Positions 49,795 to 61,153 of a DNA stretch of 64,000 nt are shown here, in pieces (within the stretch, counting starts at the first letter, position 1; each line of letters opens with the position of its first letter). Source of the DNA: Physcomitrium patens (Eukaryota; Streptophyta; Bryopsida; Funariales; Funariaceae); assembly GCF_000002425.4 (NCBI RefSeq), contig NC_037264.1, positions 11,423,941 to 11,487,940 on the forward strand. The letters are read 5' to 3'. The notes below the pieces were generated by a model. It saw only the letters and a program-made list of their open reading frames with translations, searched no databases and was not told where the DNA came from. The position numbers and the translations under genes were made by a program.

Positions 49795-50251
49795 TGTTAC
49801 AAACATTCAAGAAGAAGATTTTAAAATATTCTTAGAATATTATGTTAAGTTATAGAAGGTTCCAAAAGATTTCTAAAATATTCTTAGAAGGTTCTTAGAA
49901 CATTTTAGTAGGTTCTAAAAAGTTCTAGGAGGATTAAAGAAGTTATTTGAGAAACTTCTTAGGATTGCTTCATCTTCAAGCAACATGAGAACTTTTCAAG
50001 AAGCTTCTTAAGATTGTTTCAACTTCAAGCAATATGAAAACTTCTTCAAAAGCTTCCTAATATCTAATATATATTAGAATTAAGGTTGATGAGATTTTCA
50101 ATCTCAATAACAAATCTGTTGGAGCTCTATCTCATCTCTCTTGGTATTGATCTTCTACTTATTAGGTTTAATTAAGTTTTTATTAGCTTTTTTATTGAAA
50201 TTCTTTTGTTCAAAATTTTTTTTTGGTCTCTTAAATAATATATCTATGATA
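49795..50251 (+). repeat. 5' LTR of family B, with an internal tandem duplication
   Basis: 457 bp, matching 54,609-55,015 (407 bp). The length difference is explained by a 49-bp unit present twice here (49,955-50,003 and 50,004-50,052, each starting CTTCTTA(G/A)GATTG) but once in the 3' LTR. After the LTR, TATCAATACTAGAGCTT at about 50,272-50,290 is a plausible decayed primer-binding site. Confidence 0.8.
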
Positions 50252-50429
50252 GTTTGTCAAGACTACCCTCTTATCAATACTAGAGCTTAATTCTTCTTAA
50301 TAGAGTGTGGATTACTCTTCTTCTTCAAGGCATTTAAGTGCTTTAAAGGTTGTGGAGTACTCTCTTCTAAAGTGATATTATTTTAGTTTTTTTTTAGTTT
50401 TTTTTTTTTTTTTTTCAAGATTTTTGGAG

Positions 50430-51400
50430 GTAAAGATGTTGGTATGGTTGAATCTTTCAAATCTAAGTTAGATGTTTTTATAAACACTTTGGATGCTTTA
50501 ATCCATTGAAGTATTGAAATTAAAGGATTTATTGTAAGATTTCATAATAATGCAAGATTTGGAGCAGGTCAACATAGGATGCAGCCACTTTCTTTAGCTT
50601 CTACATTCAAGGAGGTGATGGCACATATACTTCAATAAGAAAATTTACCTATTCAATAATGTAAGGAACCTTGAATTAATCTTCCAGAAAAATTTGATGG
50701 CATACGCTCAAAGTTTTGAAGATCTGGTAACCAAATTTGATTGGTGACTTTTCTACAACATGAGCACTATCCAACAAAGAGTTGCGAGTTGTTTGAGTTG
50801 GAACCTTGGTCATAAGACAAGCCTTATTTTAATTTTCTTCTTTATTTGAGAAAAGATGTCTAATCTTCAATAACTTTGAAGCTTTCTTAAAAGCATTTGT
50901 GGAGGCATTTGAAGAACATGACAAGGCTCAATGGGCAACAACAAAGATTTGTTCATTATATTAAAGATTACACTTTGTATCAGTTTATATATCTGATTCT
51001 AAGCAATTGGCTTACAACATTAATTGAGATAAAGAAGCTTTTATGAGCTAATTCTATTGGAGACTAAGGCATGATATAAAAGACCTATTATTATTATTAT
51101 TACTACTTGATCCTCAAATACTCATTAAAGCTATCAATCAAGCTATTAAGTGTAATAATCAATTATTTCAATGCCATGAAGATTAATGCTTATAGACTTT
51201 AATAAAACAATGCATTCAAAATTTATATTCTATTTCTTCAATAAATACATTACTTCCACACTTTGGAGTTAAGAATATGCAAATTGATGCAATACAATTT
51301 AAATCTCTTATAATAGAAGAAAAAAAACATAGATTTTAATAAGACCTATGCTTATATTATAATGAAGAAGGTCACAAATTTGGAATTTTTTTTGAAAAAA
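50430..51400 (+). pseudogene. Decayed gag and zinc-knuckle remnant of family B
   Basis: A gag-like stretch is followed by INQAIKCNNQLF at about 51,135-51,170 and the linker MQIDAIQFKSL at about 51,277-51,310, the same pattern as PIQIDT at 3055 in family A. The knuckle at 51,345-51,385 reads C-x2-Y-x4-H with the Cys positions partly lost. Many stops. Confidence 0.6.
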
Positions 51401-52079
51401 CAACATACAACTAAGACTAGGAGTGTAATCATACATGAAAATAAAGATGCCTATCTATAATAGGGATTGTGTAGTTGGATATTTCAACATCTTAAATTTA
51501 TCAAGGTCCCTCTTTTTTTGCTCAATCTATTTATTGTTTTATTATACTTTTATTTCTTGGCTAATAAAAAATTCAAATAAATATCTTATTAGATTTAGGA
51601 GCATATTCTTGCTTTTTAGATGAGAAGTTTTTCAAACTTCATAAAATTATTTTAGTACAAAAGTCAAAATCTATATATGTAGAAGTAATAGATGATCAAC
51701 TTTTATCTTTAGGCAATATTATTCATAAAACCATATTACTAGAAATATTATTTGAAGGCCATTATAGTAAAATAATATTTAAATTTTATTAGAATCCTAT
51801 GCAATCCTATCATTTTAGGACTTTCATGGTTAGAAAGATATAATCCATCTATAAATTGAAGGTTTTATAAGATTGGATTTCCTATAAAATTCCTTTGGAT
51901 AAAACCTATTAAGAAATTATCAATAAAAAAGTTCTTATTTCTTGGAGCAAAGGCTTTTATGAAGATGGCTAAGAAAGAAATGTCATTTGTATTTTATACA
52001 ACTCCAACTTATGAAGAAGCAAACTTATTAGTAGGTATCTTAAAGTACTATAAGAAATTTTAAGATGTCTTCAAATATA

Positions 52080-52488
52080 AGAATGGTGATATATTATTAA
52101 AAAAATTGACCATATGATAATGCCATTGAACTTCAAAAAGAGGCTCAAACACCATTTGGCCCAATCTAAAACCTATCACAAAATGAGCTTTTGGCATTGA
52201 AGGATTATATCAACAAAAATCTTAGAAAGAATTTTATTCAGCATTCCAAATTTTCAGTAGGTGCACCAATATTTTTTATGAAGAAAAAAGATAGATCTTT
52301 ATAAATGTGTATTGATTAGTGCAACCTCAAAAAAAATACCGCTGAAAAATTATTATCCATTATTATTAATATTAGGACTATTGAAGTAGCTCAATCAATC
52401 TAAGATCTATACCAAAATAGATCTATATAGAGCATACAATTTGGTGCATATTAAAAAAAGAATTGAATGAAAGAAAACATTTGAGATA

Positions 52489-52534
<46 letters not shown>

Positions 52535-53200
52535 AATGTAATTTCATGTCTTTTAAATTGACAAATATTCTAGCTATATTCCAATATTTGATGAATGATA
52601 TTTTTAGAGAATCCTTAGATAAATTTGTTATCTATTATCTTGATGATATCTTAATCTATTTCAAGATTCTTAAAGAATATAAAGAATATATGAGAATAGT
52701 CTTGTAAAAGTTACAAGATATAAGATTATATGTAAAATTAAAAATATATTTTTTTATTAGCTAAAAATATAAAAATATAAATATTATATCTAATAAAGAC
52801 TTATTGATAGGCTTAAAGAAAGTTCAAGTTGTAACAAAATGGATAATTCTAAAGACAATATGAAATGTACAATGTTTCCATGGATTTGCTAATTTTTGTT
52901 GAATATCTATCAAGAATTATTGCCAAGTTATTAGTCTTTTCACTTAATTGACATCCAAGGACAAATTGGAATAAGAATCTCAAGCACAAAGGGTTTTTTA
53001 AGATTTGAAGGCAATTTTTACTACAACTCCAATCTTCTTTTGTACTACTTCTATGGTTACACCTATTGGTTCAAGTTTACTTAAACAAATAGGTATAGTA
53101 TTAGTTAAAGCCTCATTATTTTGTAATATCAAACAATGCCTTGACAACATTTAAGTTTGTAGAAGATCTTTTAAATATTCCAAAAAAACCAATGTGACTT
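52080..53200 (+). pseudogene. Decayed RT and RNase H of family B
   Basis: RT fragments begin at about 52,090 and include the palm with an intact YLDD catalytic box ([14 protein letters not shown], 52,623-52,664). A TA microsatellite of about 40 bp (52,494-52,530) has expanded within the RT segment. RNase H-like sequence lies at about 52,940-53,110 (a run ending in TTPIFFC, then a region with SLLKQIG). Frameshifts and stops throughout. Confidence 0.65.
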
Positions 53201-53259
53201 TATGTGCTTCAATCTCGTTATGATTTTTGAGTTGCAAGATATTTTGGGTTTAATAAAGT

Positions 53260-54180
53260 ATTAGATCTTATATCTCAAGATTTCTTATGGCTTCAAATGT
53301 ATAAGATTGTGAAGAACTTTGTCTTCTTGTGTAATATGTATTTAAGATCCAAAAACTATTGACATCATTCTTATAGACTTCTACAACCACTATTAATTCC
53401 AAAGTGACCATTATTTCCAATATCAATGGATTTCATTGCTAATCTGCTGTCATTTGATACTATCTATATTATAGTAGATTAAATTACAAAGATGGCATAT
53501 TTTGTCTCATGCAAAAAAGTAATAATTGGAAGAAAAAAAATTAAAAAATTAAAAAATTAAAAAATTAAAAAATGGCAAGGCTTTTTTTTAATAATATATA
53601 TAAACATCATAGCTTATATAATGACATCATTTCTAATCATGGACCACAATTTATATCAAAGTTTTAAATTTTTTTTTTGATATATTAAAAGTAGATATCA
53701 AATTCTCTTTTGCCTCCTACTATCAAACATATGGTCAAATAGAATGAATCAATGAAGTTTTGGAGTAGTATTTGTGATGTACCATCAATTATTAGTAAGA
53801 TGATTGGACCTTATATTTGTCTTTAGCAAAGTTTTCTTATAATAGTATTTTTTATGCTTTGACTTAGTAAACACCATTTTACTCCAATTATGATTATCAT
53901 CCAAAGCTTGATTTGTAAAATACATTAAAGGATGAAAATCTAGTAGTTAAAGTTCTTGCAAAATAATTATCACAACTCCAAACAACTTTGAAGCTCCATT
54001 TAGAAGCAACTTAAGATTCTTACAAAGCATCTTATATCAAATTTAAAAAAGAATTTTGTACTCTTCAAGTTGGAGATAAAATATGGCTTCTTTGACAAAA
54101 TATTAAGACCAATTGGCCTTGTAATAAGTTGGACTACCAAAGATTGGGGCCATTTTGTATTCAAAAGTAAATCAATTCAA
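53260..54180 (+). pseudogene. Decayed integrase of family B
   Basis: The zinc-binding area is at about 53,270-53,350 (ISQDFLWLQMYKIVKNFV). The core has its first Asp in ISMDFIANL at about 53,420-53,450. The second acidic residue is replaced by Asn in ISNHGPQF at about 53,630-53,655. The third, Glu, is visible near 53,740 (GQIE). The AKFSYNS segment follows at about 53,825-53,850. One lost catalytic residue and several stops make it inactive. Confidence 0.65.
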
Positions 54181-54309
54181 TGACTCATTGGTTGGAACTA
54201 CCTACATCTATGAAGGTATATCTAGTCTTTCATGTTTCTCTCTTAGAGGTTTATTTAGAATTAACTATTTCAAGAAGAATAGAACCATCATTGCCTTCCA
54301 TTGAAATAG

Positions 54310-54445
54310 ATAATCATGTAGAATATGAAGTGGAAAAGATCCTTCATTCTTGACAAAAAAAAGGCCAGTTGGAATATTTTATTCATTGGCATGGTTACAA
54401 TATCAATGAGCATATGTGGGAACAAGCAAAAAAATCTAATTAATA
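54310..54445 (+). pseudogene. Chromodomain of family B
   Basis: One frame reads YEVEKILHS, a TGA stop, KKGQLEYFIHWHGYN, then MWEQAKKSN, a near-complete chromodomain (core pattern YxVExIL...GxxEYxVxWxGY...TWE). The aromatic cage positions Y, W and Y are kept (Y-E-V, W-H-G-Y), and the usual TWE reads MWE. In chromoviruses this domain is thought to guide integration to heterochromatin. A single in-frame stop remains. Confidence 0.8.
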
Positions 54446-54595
54446 TATCATAAAAGATACAAGAATTTCATCAATACTATTTTCAAAAATCTAAATCTAT
54501 TTTAGGATTACTTTTCTATAAAGCTATTCTTAGGATGTTGTATATAACAAAGAAAGTAGATATAAAATCGATACTCTTCGTAGAACTTGGAATTA

Positions 54596-54608
54596 AAAGA
54601 GAAGGTGA
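54596..54608 (+). other. Polypurine tract of family B
   Basis: The purine-rich run AAAAGAGAAGGTGAAG ends directly at the 3' LTR. It matches the tract at 66-78. Confidence 0.55.
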
Positions 54609-55015
54609 AGTTATGGACATCCAACAAGAAGATTTTATGAATGTTTTAGAATATTTTGTTAGATTTTAAAAGGTTCTAAAAGATTCTTAAAATATTTCTA
54701 GAAGGTTCTTAAAATATTTCAATAAGTTCTAAAAAATTCAAGAAGGATTAAAGAAGTTATTCAAGAAGCTTATTAGGATTACTTTATCTTCAAGCGATAT
54801 GAAAACTTCTTGAGAAGCTTCTTAATACCTAGTATATATTGGAATCAAGACTGAGGAGATCCTCAATCTCAACAACACATCTCTTGGAGCTATAATTCAT
54901 CTCTCTTGGTATTGATCTTGTACTCATTAGGTTTAATAAAGTTTTTGTTAGCTTTCTTATTGAAACTCTTTTGTTCAACTTCTTGTTTAGTCTCCTGTAT
55001 AGTGTATCCATGACA
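54609..55015 (+). repeat. 3' LTR of family B
   Basis: 407 bp, direct repeat of 49,795-50,251 with one instead of two copies of the internal 49-bp unit. It ends ATCCATGACA, followed by the target duplication TTCTT. It lies about 630 bp upstream of the RTF1 start codon. Confidence 0.85.
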
Positions 55016-55020
55016 TTCTT

Positions 55021-55641
55021 TGGTTTATGAGCATATTATAAGTGAAAGAGTACATCACGTTTAGAAACAAATAATATAGTACTTCTCAATTAGTTTAGTT
55101 CACTTTTCAAATCCTCTCACTTATTAGTGAGCACCTCCATGAACATAAGATTTTTCCAGTGTGAACGCGTCCTCCTTCCTTTCCCAATAACTCCCCACAT
55201 TGGACAACTCCCAGTGACAGTTCTGACGTGGCAGTCCGACGTGGACTGAAGCGAAGGGCACAGTGTCGGTGAGAACAGGGTTCTTCACATCGGTGCAGTT
55301 CGTGGCTTTGGCATTAGAGTTCGATGTTCTTGTTGAAAGCGTTTCCCGGAGTAAGGCAGCCATTGTCTCGCCCAAATCCGGATGGATGGTTGCTGTTGTT
55401 CTCGCCGTTGTGTGAAGATTGATTGCGAGGATATCATCGCTATAGTTGCGTCTGGAGCTCGTTGAAGTGTGCTTTGTCTCGCAGTTTTCCGAACGGTCGA
55501 GTTTGAAGTTTGGGGTAGAGGATTAGGGTTTGTTTGTGTCGGACGCATCTCGTTTCACAGGATTGGCTGTGCGTTTGTTGTTTTAAGAATTGGAGGAGAG
55601 GCGGGGTTGTTCTTTCTTAGTGCTTCGGAAACGAAGCAACG
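55021..55641 (+). promoter_or_regulatory. Promoter and 5' leader region of RTF1
   Basis: Only this short stretch separates the LTR from the RTF1 start. Composition changes from AT-rich to GC-rich at about 55,135. Two ACGTGG elements (TGACGTGGCA at about 55,224-55,233 and CGACGTGGAC at about 55,238-55,247) lie 14 bases apart; these are bZIP-type core motifs. Frames on both strands here have no domain. Confidence 0.5.
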
Positions 55642-58600
55642 ATGGCAGACTTTTCGTTAGATGACATGCTGCTGGAGGCTGCAGGGCGGCCGAAGGGGGG
55701 CGACGGTGGGGGCCGGTCTCACGGTCCACCGACTAAGCGTCGACGAGCTTCGTCGATGAGCTCAGACGACGGTAGTGACTCGAGTCCTGATAACGATGAT
55801 GAAGATGACGAGGAATTCGACGACAGAGGGGGTCGCTCTGGCAAGCAGGCGAAAGGATCCAAAATGCCTTTGAAAAAGCGGTACAAATTCCTGCTGCACT
55901 TTGACTTAAGTTGTGTTTTAAACCAGTGAAGGCAGATAATACAATGCAGTTATTAGTCCCCTTAGGCTTGAACATGTTGATTTTGGAATTGGGGCATAGC
56001 AGCCATAATTGACTTGAGCAAGAACGTCATTCCTTTATAACGTCTGGATGTGCACTAGGGCACTCAAATTTGCGTGAACGTGCTAGGTTTTCCCGTTTAC
56101 GTCATATCACAGTGTGTTAGATTATCAGCAGCCATCTTGTGATGATTTGTGGGGCTAATTCGAATTTGTGATATTTCGAATGTGGAGCTTGGCCTCGTAA
56201 AATGCTATGTCTTCATCTATGAACGTCATAACAAGTTCGTGAAATGCGTACCTTCTGTATGATCCTATTGAGTTGAGTTTGATGGTCCCTCGCGTTTGCA
56301 GATTCGAGAAAGATGGAGATGACGGTGCAAGAGATGATGGATATAATAGTGAATTTTCCTACGGAAGTGATTTGTATAGAGATGAAGAAGACAGGCATAA
56401 TCTGGCGCAAATGACAGAGCTTGAACGAGAGATGGAGTTGGCTGATCGTAGTGAGAAGCGAGACACTTGGCTTGCTTTGAGGAAAAGTCGAGGGAATAGA
56501 CAAGCTGAATTTTCGACACCAAATCATAGGCGAGAAAGAGATCTTGGTCCCCCATCGTCTCGAATGCGTTCCTCAGTAAGGGAAGGAACTCGGAGCAAGA
56601 AGGAGAATGCTCTCAATGAGCTTGTAGCCAGGAGGCAGAAGGCCCAAGATCCTAGCTCATTACGAAAGAGGGGGCGTGATTCGGGCATGACTCCTAGCCG
56701 GGAGGCCCATTCTCCCGGAAGAAAAAAACCCAGCCAGAGTATGAGTTTCAGGTAATCCATTTTGAGATGAGAATACATCTCATGCATCCTTAATGTTAGT
56801 TGGTGTGATTAATTTGTTGTGTTCTACCAATGTGAAACTAATTTTTAAATTTTTTTCACTTACAAGAAATCTAATATAACTTGGACATTCCAGTGAATCA
56901 GATCCTCCGAGTGAAGACGATGGAGATAGCGAGAGAGATGACGATCGTAGCGATGTGGGCGGCTCAGGCGATGAACTTGAGGATAAGGGAGAGCCCGAGG
57001 CAACAGAGGATGAAATAAAAGACATCGTAATTAGACGTTCAAAGCTTGCTAAGTGGTTTATGGAGCCTTTCTTCGAGGAAATTATTGTTGGCTGTTTCGT
57101 TAGGATTGGTATCGGGGTTTCAAGTTCTGGCCAAAGCATATATCGTGTGTGCCAAGTGAAGAACGTCGACGCAAAGGACCCGGACAAGCAGTATAAGTTT
57201 GAAAATTTTATGACATACAAGTATCTCAATTGTTTCTGGGGAGACGAATCTACTGCAGCAAGGTGGCAGATGGTTCGAGCTTCTGATCAGCCAGCTTCAC
57301 GTAAGTTCTTCATGACAAGGTCTAGGTCACGTAATATAGTGCTTCGTATCCTAGCTGCAGCAGTTATTCTCAGAAGGAATACTTTAGAATTTTGATTCCT
57401 TCCCAGATAATTGAAGAGTTGGCTATGCCGTCATGAGCATTTTGTAAAGACCAAGGACTAACTTTGGATCGATTGTAATTTCAGAGAAAGAGATCAGTGA
57501 TTACCTTCGAGCTGTTGATAATGCTAAGGGTCGCAGACCTCTGAAGGTAGATGTATTGGAGAAGAAGGCGGCCATATCAAAGGTTAACCAGTTCGTTTAT
57601 TCAGCATCTACTGTCAAGCAAATGTTGCAAGAGAAGAAAATGGCCGCTTCTCGTCCAGCAAATGTTGCTTTAGAGAAAGACCGCTTGATTAAAGAGTTGG
57701 GCATAGCGGAATCGAAGGGGGAACATGCTGAGGTGGAGAAGTTGCAGTCACGACTAAAGGAGCTGGAATTGTTTGCCAATCAAGTAAAGAGCAAAGATGC
57801 CAAGGCTATGGCATTGGCAGAAATGAATCGGCGGAACAAGTACTGGCTCATCTCTGAATACTATTTTGAGCATTTAAAATGATACTTGGTTTCTGATTCT
57901 CAATTCGGTTGTCACCAGGAGTAGTTTGGTTGTGGTAAGGAACTAATGGAACAGCTTGTTTGAGGATGCAGGATGGAGAATTTCAAGAATGCGTCAATGT
58001 TGAAGCCGGTCAACACTTTTGCCAAAGAAGGTGATGCAGGATATGATCCTTTCTCTCGCCGCTGGACTCGCAGTCAAAATTATTATCAGTCACAGCCGAA
58101 GACGGAGGAGAAAGAGACGGTTGAAGGCAGCAATGCAGAGGGTAAGTGTGAATTTACAATTGAGCTGCATTTGTCCCCCTTTTCTTAGTATAAGGGAGAG
58201 TTTTTGTTGATTCGTATTAGAAACCCGCCTCCACCTTCAATTTCAGAAAGGAGAGAAACGGCTCTGTGACTAAATCTCACCTTCACGCAGCTTTTGTAAG
58301 TTTGTCCATATAACGAGTCTAGAGTGGTGGTATATATGTACAAATATGTCCCAAAAGTCGGAGTAAGTTTTTTCTGGCTATGACCAGTTTTTCTTCGCGG
58401 TGTCAAATTTTCTCTTCAAAGTTCCCTCTATTCTCTTGATCACTCTCTTCTGCTGTAGGGCAAGTTTTGTTGACTTTTAGGTATGACTAGTCCTAGTATT
58501 CCTAATCGTCTCTATGATTCTATTACAGATGGGGCAGAAAAGGCAGGTATTAAGGCAAGTGAACAAAGCGAAATTGCGAAGCATGTCGAATCACAGGCTG

Positions 58601-59139
58601 CTGCTGACAGGAGAAAACTCTATGCTTTGCACAACTTTGTGTTACCCATCTCATTAAGCAAGCTTGGGAATACCAAGGGTCCAGGTGGTGTTCACCAAGC
58701 CTTTGTGCAGGCCTACATGGCTCGAAAGGCTCACCTTGAAGCCAGTTGTGGAGTCCAGGTTAGTGGCCTAGGTCTTCTGTATTCTTGTTATTGATTCCAG
58801 ATGATTCTCAGGTTGTGTAGCAGCTTCGTACCTCATAATAGTGCTACTTTATTGTATTTGACCCTCGTTTAATATGTTCAACCCTCTTAGTATCTGCATT
58901 GAGATGGAATAACTCTTGCGGATCCTTGAACTTCGGTTCATTTGTTCAGTTTCAATTTGAACGCAAGTGTGGAGTTACCTAGCATTCCGTGCCCTCAACT
59001 TTAAAATGAGGCATAGTGTCCATTCATCGCTCTGAGCATAAGTGTGTTTTCGTGTGAGCAGGTTGAGCAAAACGATGGGCGGCGGCATAGCTTGACTTTA
59101 ACTGTGAATGATTACAAACGTCGGCGAGGACTACTGTAG
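55642..59139 (+). CDS. VIP5: RTF1 / VIP5, Paf1 complex subunit, seven exons
   Basis: The Paf1 complex associates with RNA polymerase II and promotes H2B ubiquitination and H3K4 methylation; in Arabidopsis VIP5 supports FLC expression. Exons: 55642-55880, 56302-56751, 56894-57300, 57485-57839, 57972-58141, 58529-58758, 59062-59139, all GT-AG and phase-consistent. The predicted product is 642 aa, against about 643 for Arabidopsis VIP5. An acidic Ser/Asp-rich N terminus (residues 1-75, SSDDGSDSSPDNDDEDDEE) is followed by charged regions. The Plus3 domain is at about 270-385 (IVIRRSKLAKWFMEPFFE, then VGCFVRIGIG, YKFENFMTYKYL). A Lys/Glu-rich coiled coil is at about 440-490, and the conserved tail LTVNDYKRRRGLL ends at the stop. 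The start ATGGCAGACTTTTC is the first ATG of the frame and fits the family N terminus. Confidence 0.95.
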
Positions 59140-59322
59140 TTCAAAAGCTTTGTACAAAATTTACCAGTAGCTTGTTGTTAAATAGATTTCAATTTATTTC
59201 GATCAAAGTTTGACATGACATTTTTTGTGTTATCATATGTTCTTGCATTGATTCGCCTCAACTTTTACTCGGATGACATGCTTGCTGTTTATTTGGGTTG
59301 TCTTTCTTGTTTGATTTTCTCT

Positions 59323-59367
<45 letters not shown>

Positions 59368-60840
59368 CTTCTAGATTTGAGCTAAATATGGGTTCTTTTT
59401 ATCTAGATGTCATTCTGCACATTTCTTTTAGAGTACCTGACATGCTTGTTTGCGATCATGGTCCCTTGATTCTGCCAGCCTCCTTGATCGCTGGGTTCTG
59501 AATTCGGACTTGTCTGTTGTCCTTATGTGGGAGAAAACAGCTTACTTCCAGAGAAACCAGGCGGAAACGCCATCGTTAGAAACCTGCTGCATAGTATTAC
59601 GTATCTCTCCATTAGTTGGAAAATGTGATTAGTCTGACACGTGAGTCCACACAGCAAGGTGGCAGTGTTGATGTTCCCACCAAATCTTCGGCTGGTGGTC
59701 TTTGGTTGGAAAACGGCGGTGGTGCAAGCAGCTTGAGCTTGTTGGGTCAATAATCTAGTTGGAAACATGTTCCGAACAGCTCCAAAACTGAAGAGAAACG
59801 TTTGTTTGCTTCATACAAGCTAGATGTCATTCAGAAAAGATCTAGAAAAATCAATGTAGGTCAATAAGAAAATAAAAATGAAAACAAAAAACATTTAGTG
59901 AGAGTGAGTGATTGATGTTTTTGGTGGAAATAGATCTGATTTCATTGAAAAAAGTGATTTTCTAATTACTAATTCTATAATTAAGAGATAGAATGAAAGA
60001 CTAGAGATAGAATGCTTTTGAAGTTCCATGTGTATTCACCAATATTCTCCAAAACTATGTTCTAATCTTCAACTTCCTTCTGAGCAAGTTGTATCTTGTA
60101 GTGGATTTCACGTTGACACTATGTCATCAATCTCCTATTTCTGTATTGCTTGCCTTACACTGTCTATTGGCTGTATTCATCAAGCAGTTTTTATTTAAGA
60201 GACATGGTACAAGCGAAGAACCTCATGCAGTGAAAGTCTCTGTAAAGGAAGAATGATAGTGGCGAGCCACCAGCACAGGGAGCGCTCTCAGGGCATTGCA
60301 AGCAAAATGAAACTCCAGGATACTGACAGAGTCCGAGCAGCCAGGTCTAGCAAATAAAAATACTTACAAACAAGGACAGAAGGTAATCCTGGTCAGATAC
60401 ATGACACTATGAGCAAGAAGAAGCGAATTCGTACTTGTCCTGATAAAAACAAAGGAAAAGTCAGTTTCTGTGAGGTTGCCCTTCTTGATTCCAGAACTTC
60501 CGCAAGCAGGATTCTGTAAATTTAACACTGACAAGCAAATTCTACAAGGAACATTGCCAATTTCCATTAAAAATTAAAGACAAAGTAATTACAGCATAAA
60601 ATCATTGAGCAAATAGTTACAACACGCGTAATATACTGATAGTATTCCTGCTCCACCATATTAGCCGCATTAAGGGCATAGGTGGGAGCTCAGCACAAAA
60701 ACTATTTAGTTGCTGAACTTGGATATCAGGACAATTACAGTTCAAGCACGTTGCTAGAAGCTTGTGACAAATCATGAATGTAATTTGTATCTCTTCGTCC
60801 TTCCTCGCCCGGAAACTTGCTCCCATCTAATTGTTGAGTT
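59140..60840. other. RTF1 3' UTR and intergenic DNA
   Basis: The 3' UTR probably extends a few hundred bases past the stop. A CT microsatellite lies at 59,327-59,363. From about 59,840 the DNA is mixed in composition. Minus-strand open frames at 59,523-59,768, 60,364-60,567 and 60,617-60,826 show no recognised domain. Confidence 0.45.
59327..59363. repeat. CT dinucleotide microsatellite
   Basis: An uninterrupted (TC)n run of about 18 units, just downstream of RTF1. Confidence 0.95.
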
Positions 60841-60875
60841 GACATGTTGAAACAATGTAAATGTGTAGTGATTAG

Positions 60876-61153
60876 GTCGTTCCCACTCCACTCACCTTCT
60901 AAATATTGCACAAGCACGCAAGGTGGAAGCATCTGCGAAACCAAACTCCTTCCAAGGCCAGGTTCTATACTTGTCACAACCAGAGACATTCGAGCCATTG
61001 CAAACCTTGGACGGAAACGGGATATCCGAATGCCAGGTTTGCAACAGCTGGCTGCGCATTGCAAAAGCCTCCTTTCACCTGCGAATTTGTTACAGGCAAC
61101 ACAAGGCGCAGCCAGCCCCACAGCAACAGCAGAAGGAAGCTCTGCGCTCATGA
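60876..61153 (+). CDS. Possible exon with a C2HC zinc finger
   Basis: A plus-strand frame is open from 60,876 to the TGA at 61,151-61,153. It contains C-Q-V-C, 11 residues, H, 3 residues, C (CQVCNSW, then FHLRICYRQH). This spacing (Cx2Cx11Hx3C) matches the zf-C2HC_2 type of finger found in ZC2HC1-like proteins. A Gln-rich tail (PAPQQQQKEALRS) follows. The first ATG of the frame is at 60,923, but the upstream part may be intron, so this could be the last exon of a gene rather than a complete 76-aa protein. A longer minus-strand frame (61,151-60,735, 138 codons) covers the same DNA without any motif. Only the motif supports the call. Confidence 0.4.

Larger units (their letters stand above)
49795..55015 (+). 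mobile_element. Ty3/gypsy chromovirus-like LTR retrotransposon (family B), complete but decayed
   Basis: A 5,221-bp element bounded by TGTTAC...ATGACA LTR ends and an exact 5-bp target duplication TTCTT (49,790-49,794 and 55,016-55,020). The internal order is gag, zinc-knuckle remnant, protease area, RT, RNase H, integrase, chromodomain. The chromodomain after integrase places it with chromoviruses. The LTRs are clearly homologous but diverged, and every domain carries stops. It shares its polypurine tract and gag linker motif with the family A copies at the left of the window, so the two are related. Confidence 0.85.

Noticed and set aside
60735..61151. 138-codon minus-strand frame
   Set aside because: No recognisable motif. 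The plus-strand frame over the same DNA has a specific zinc-finger spacing, so the minus frame is more likely its shadow.
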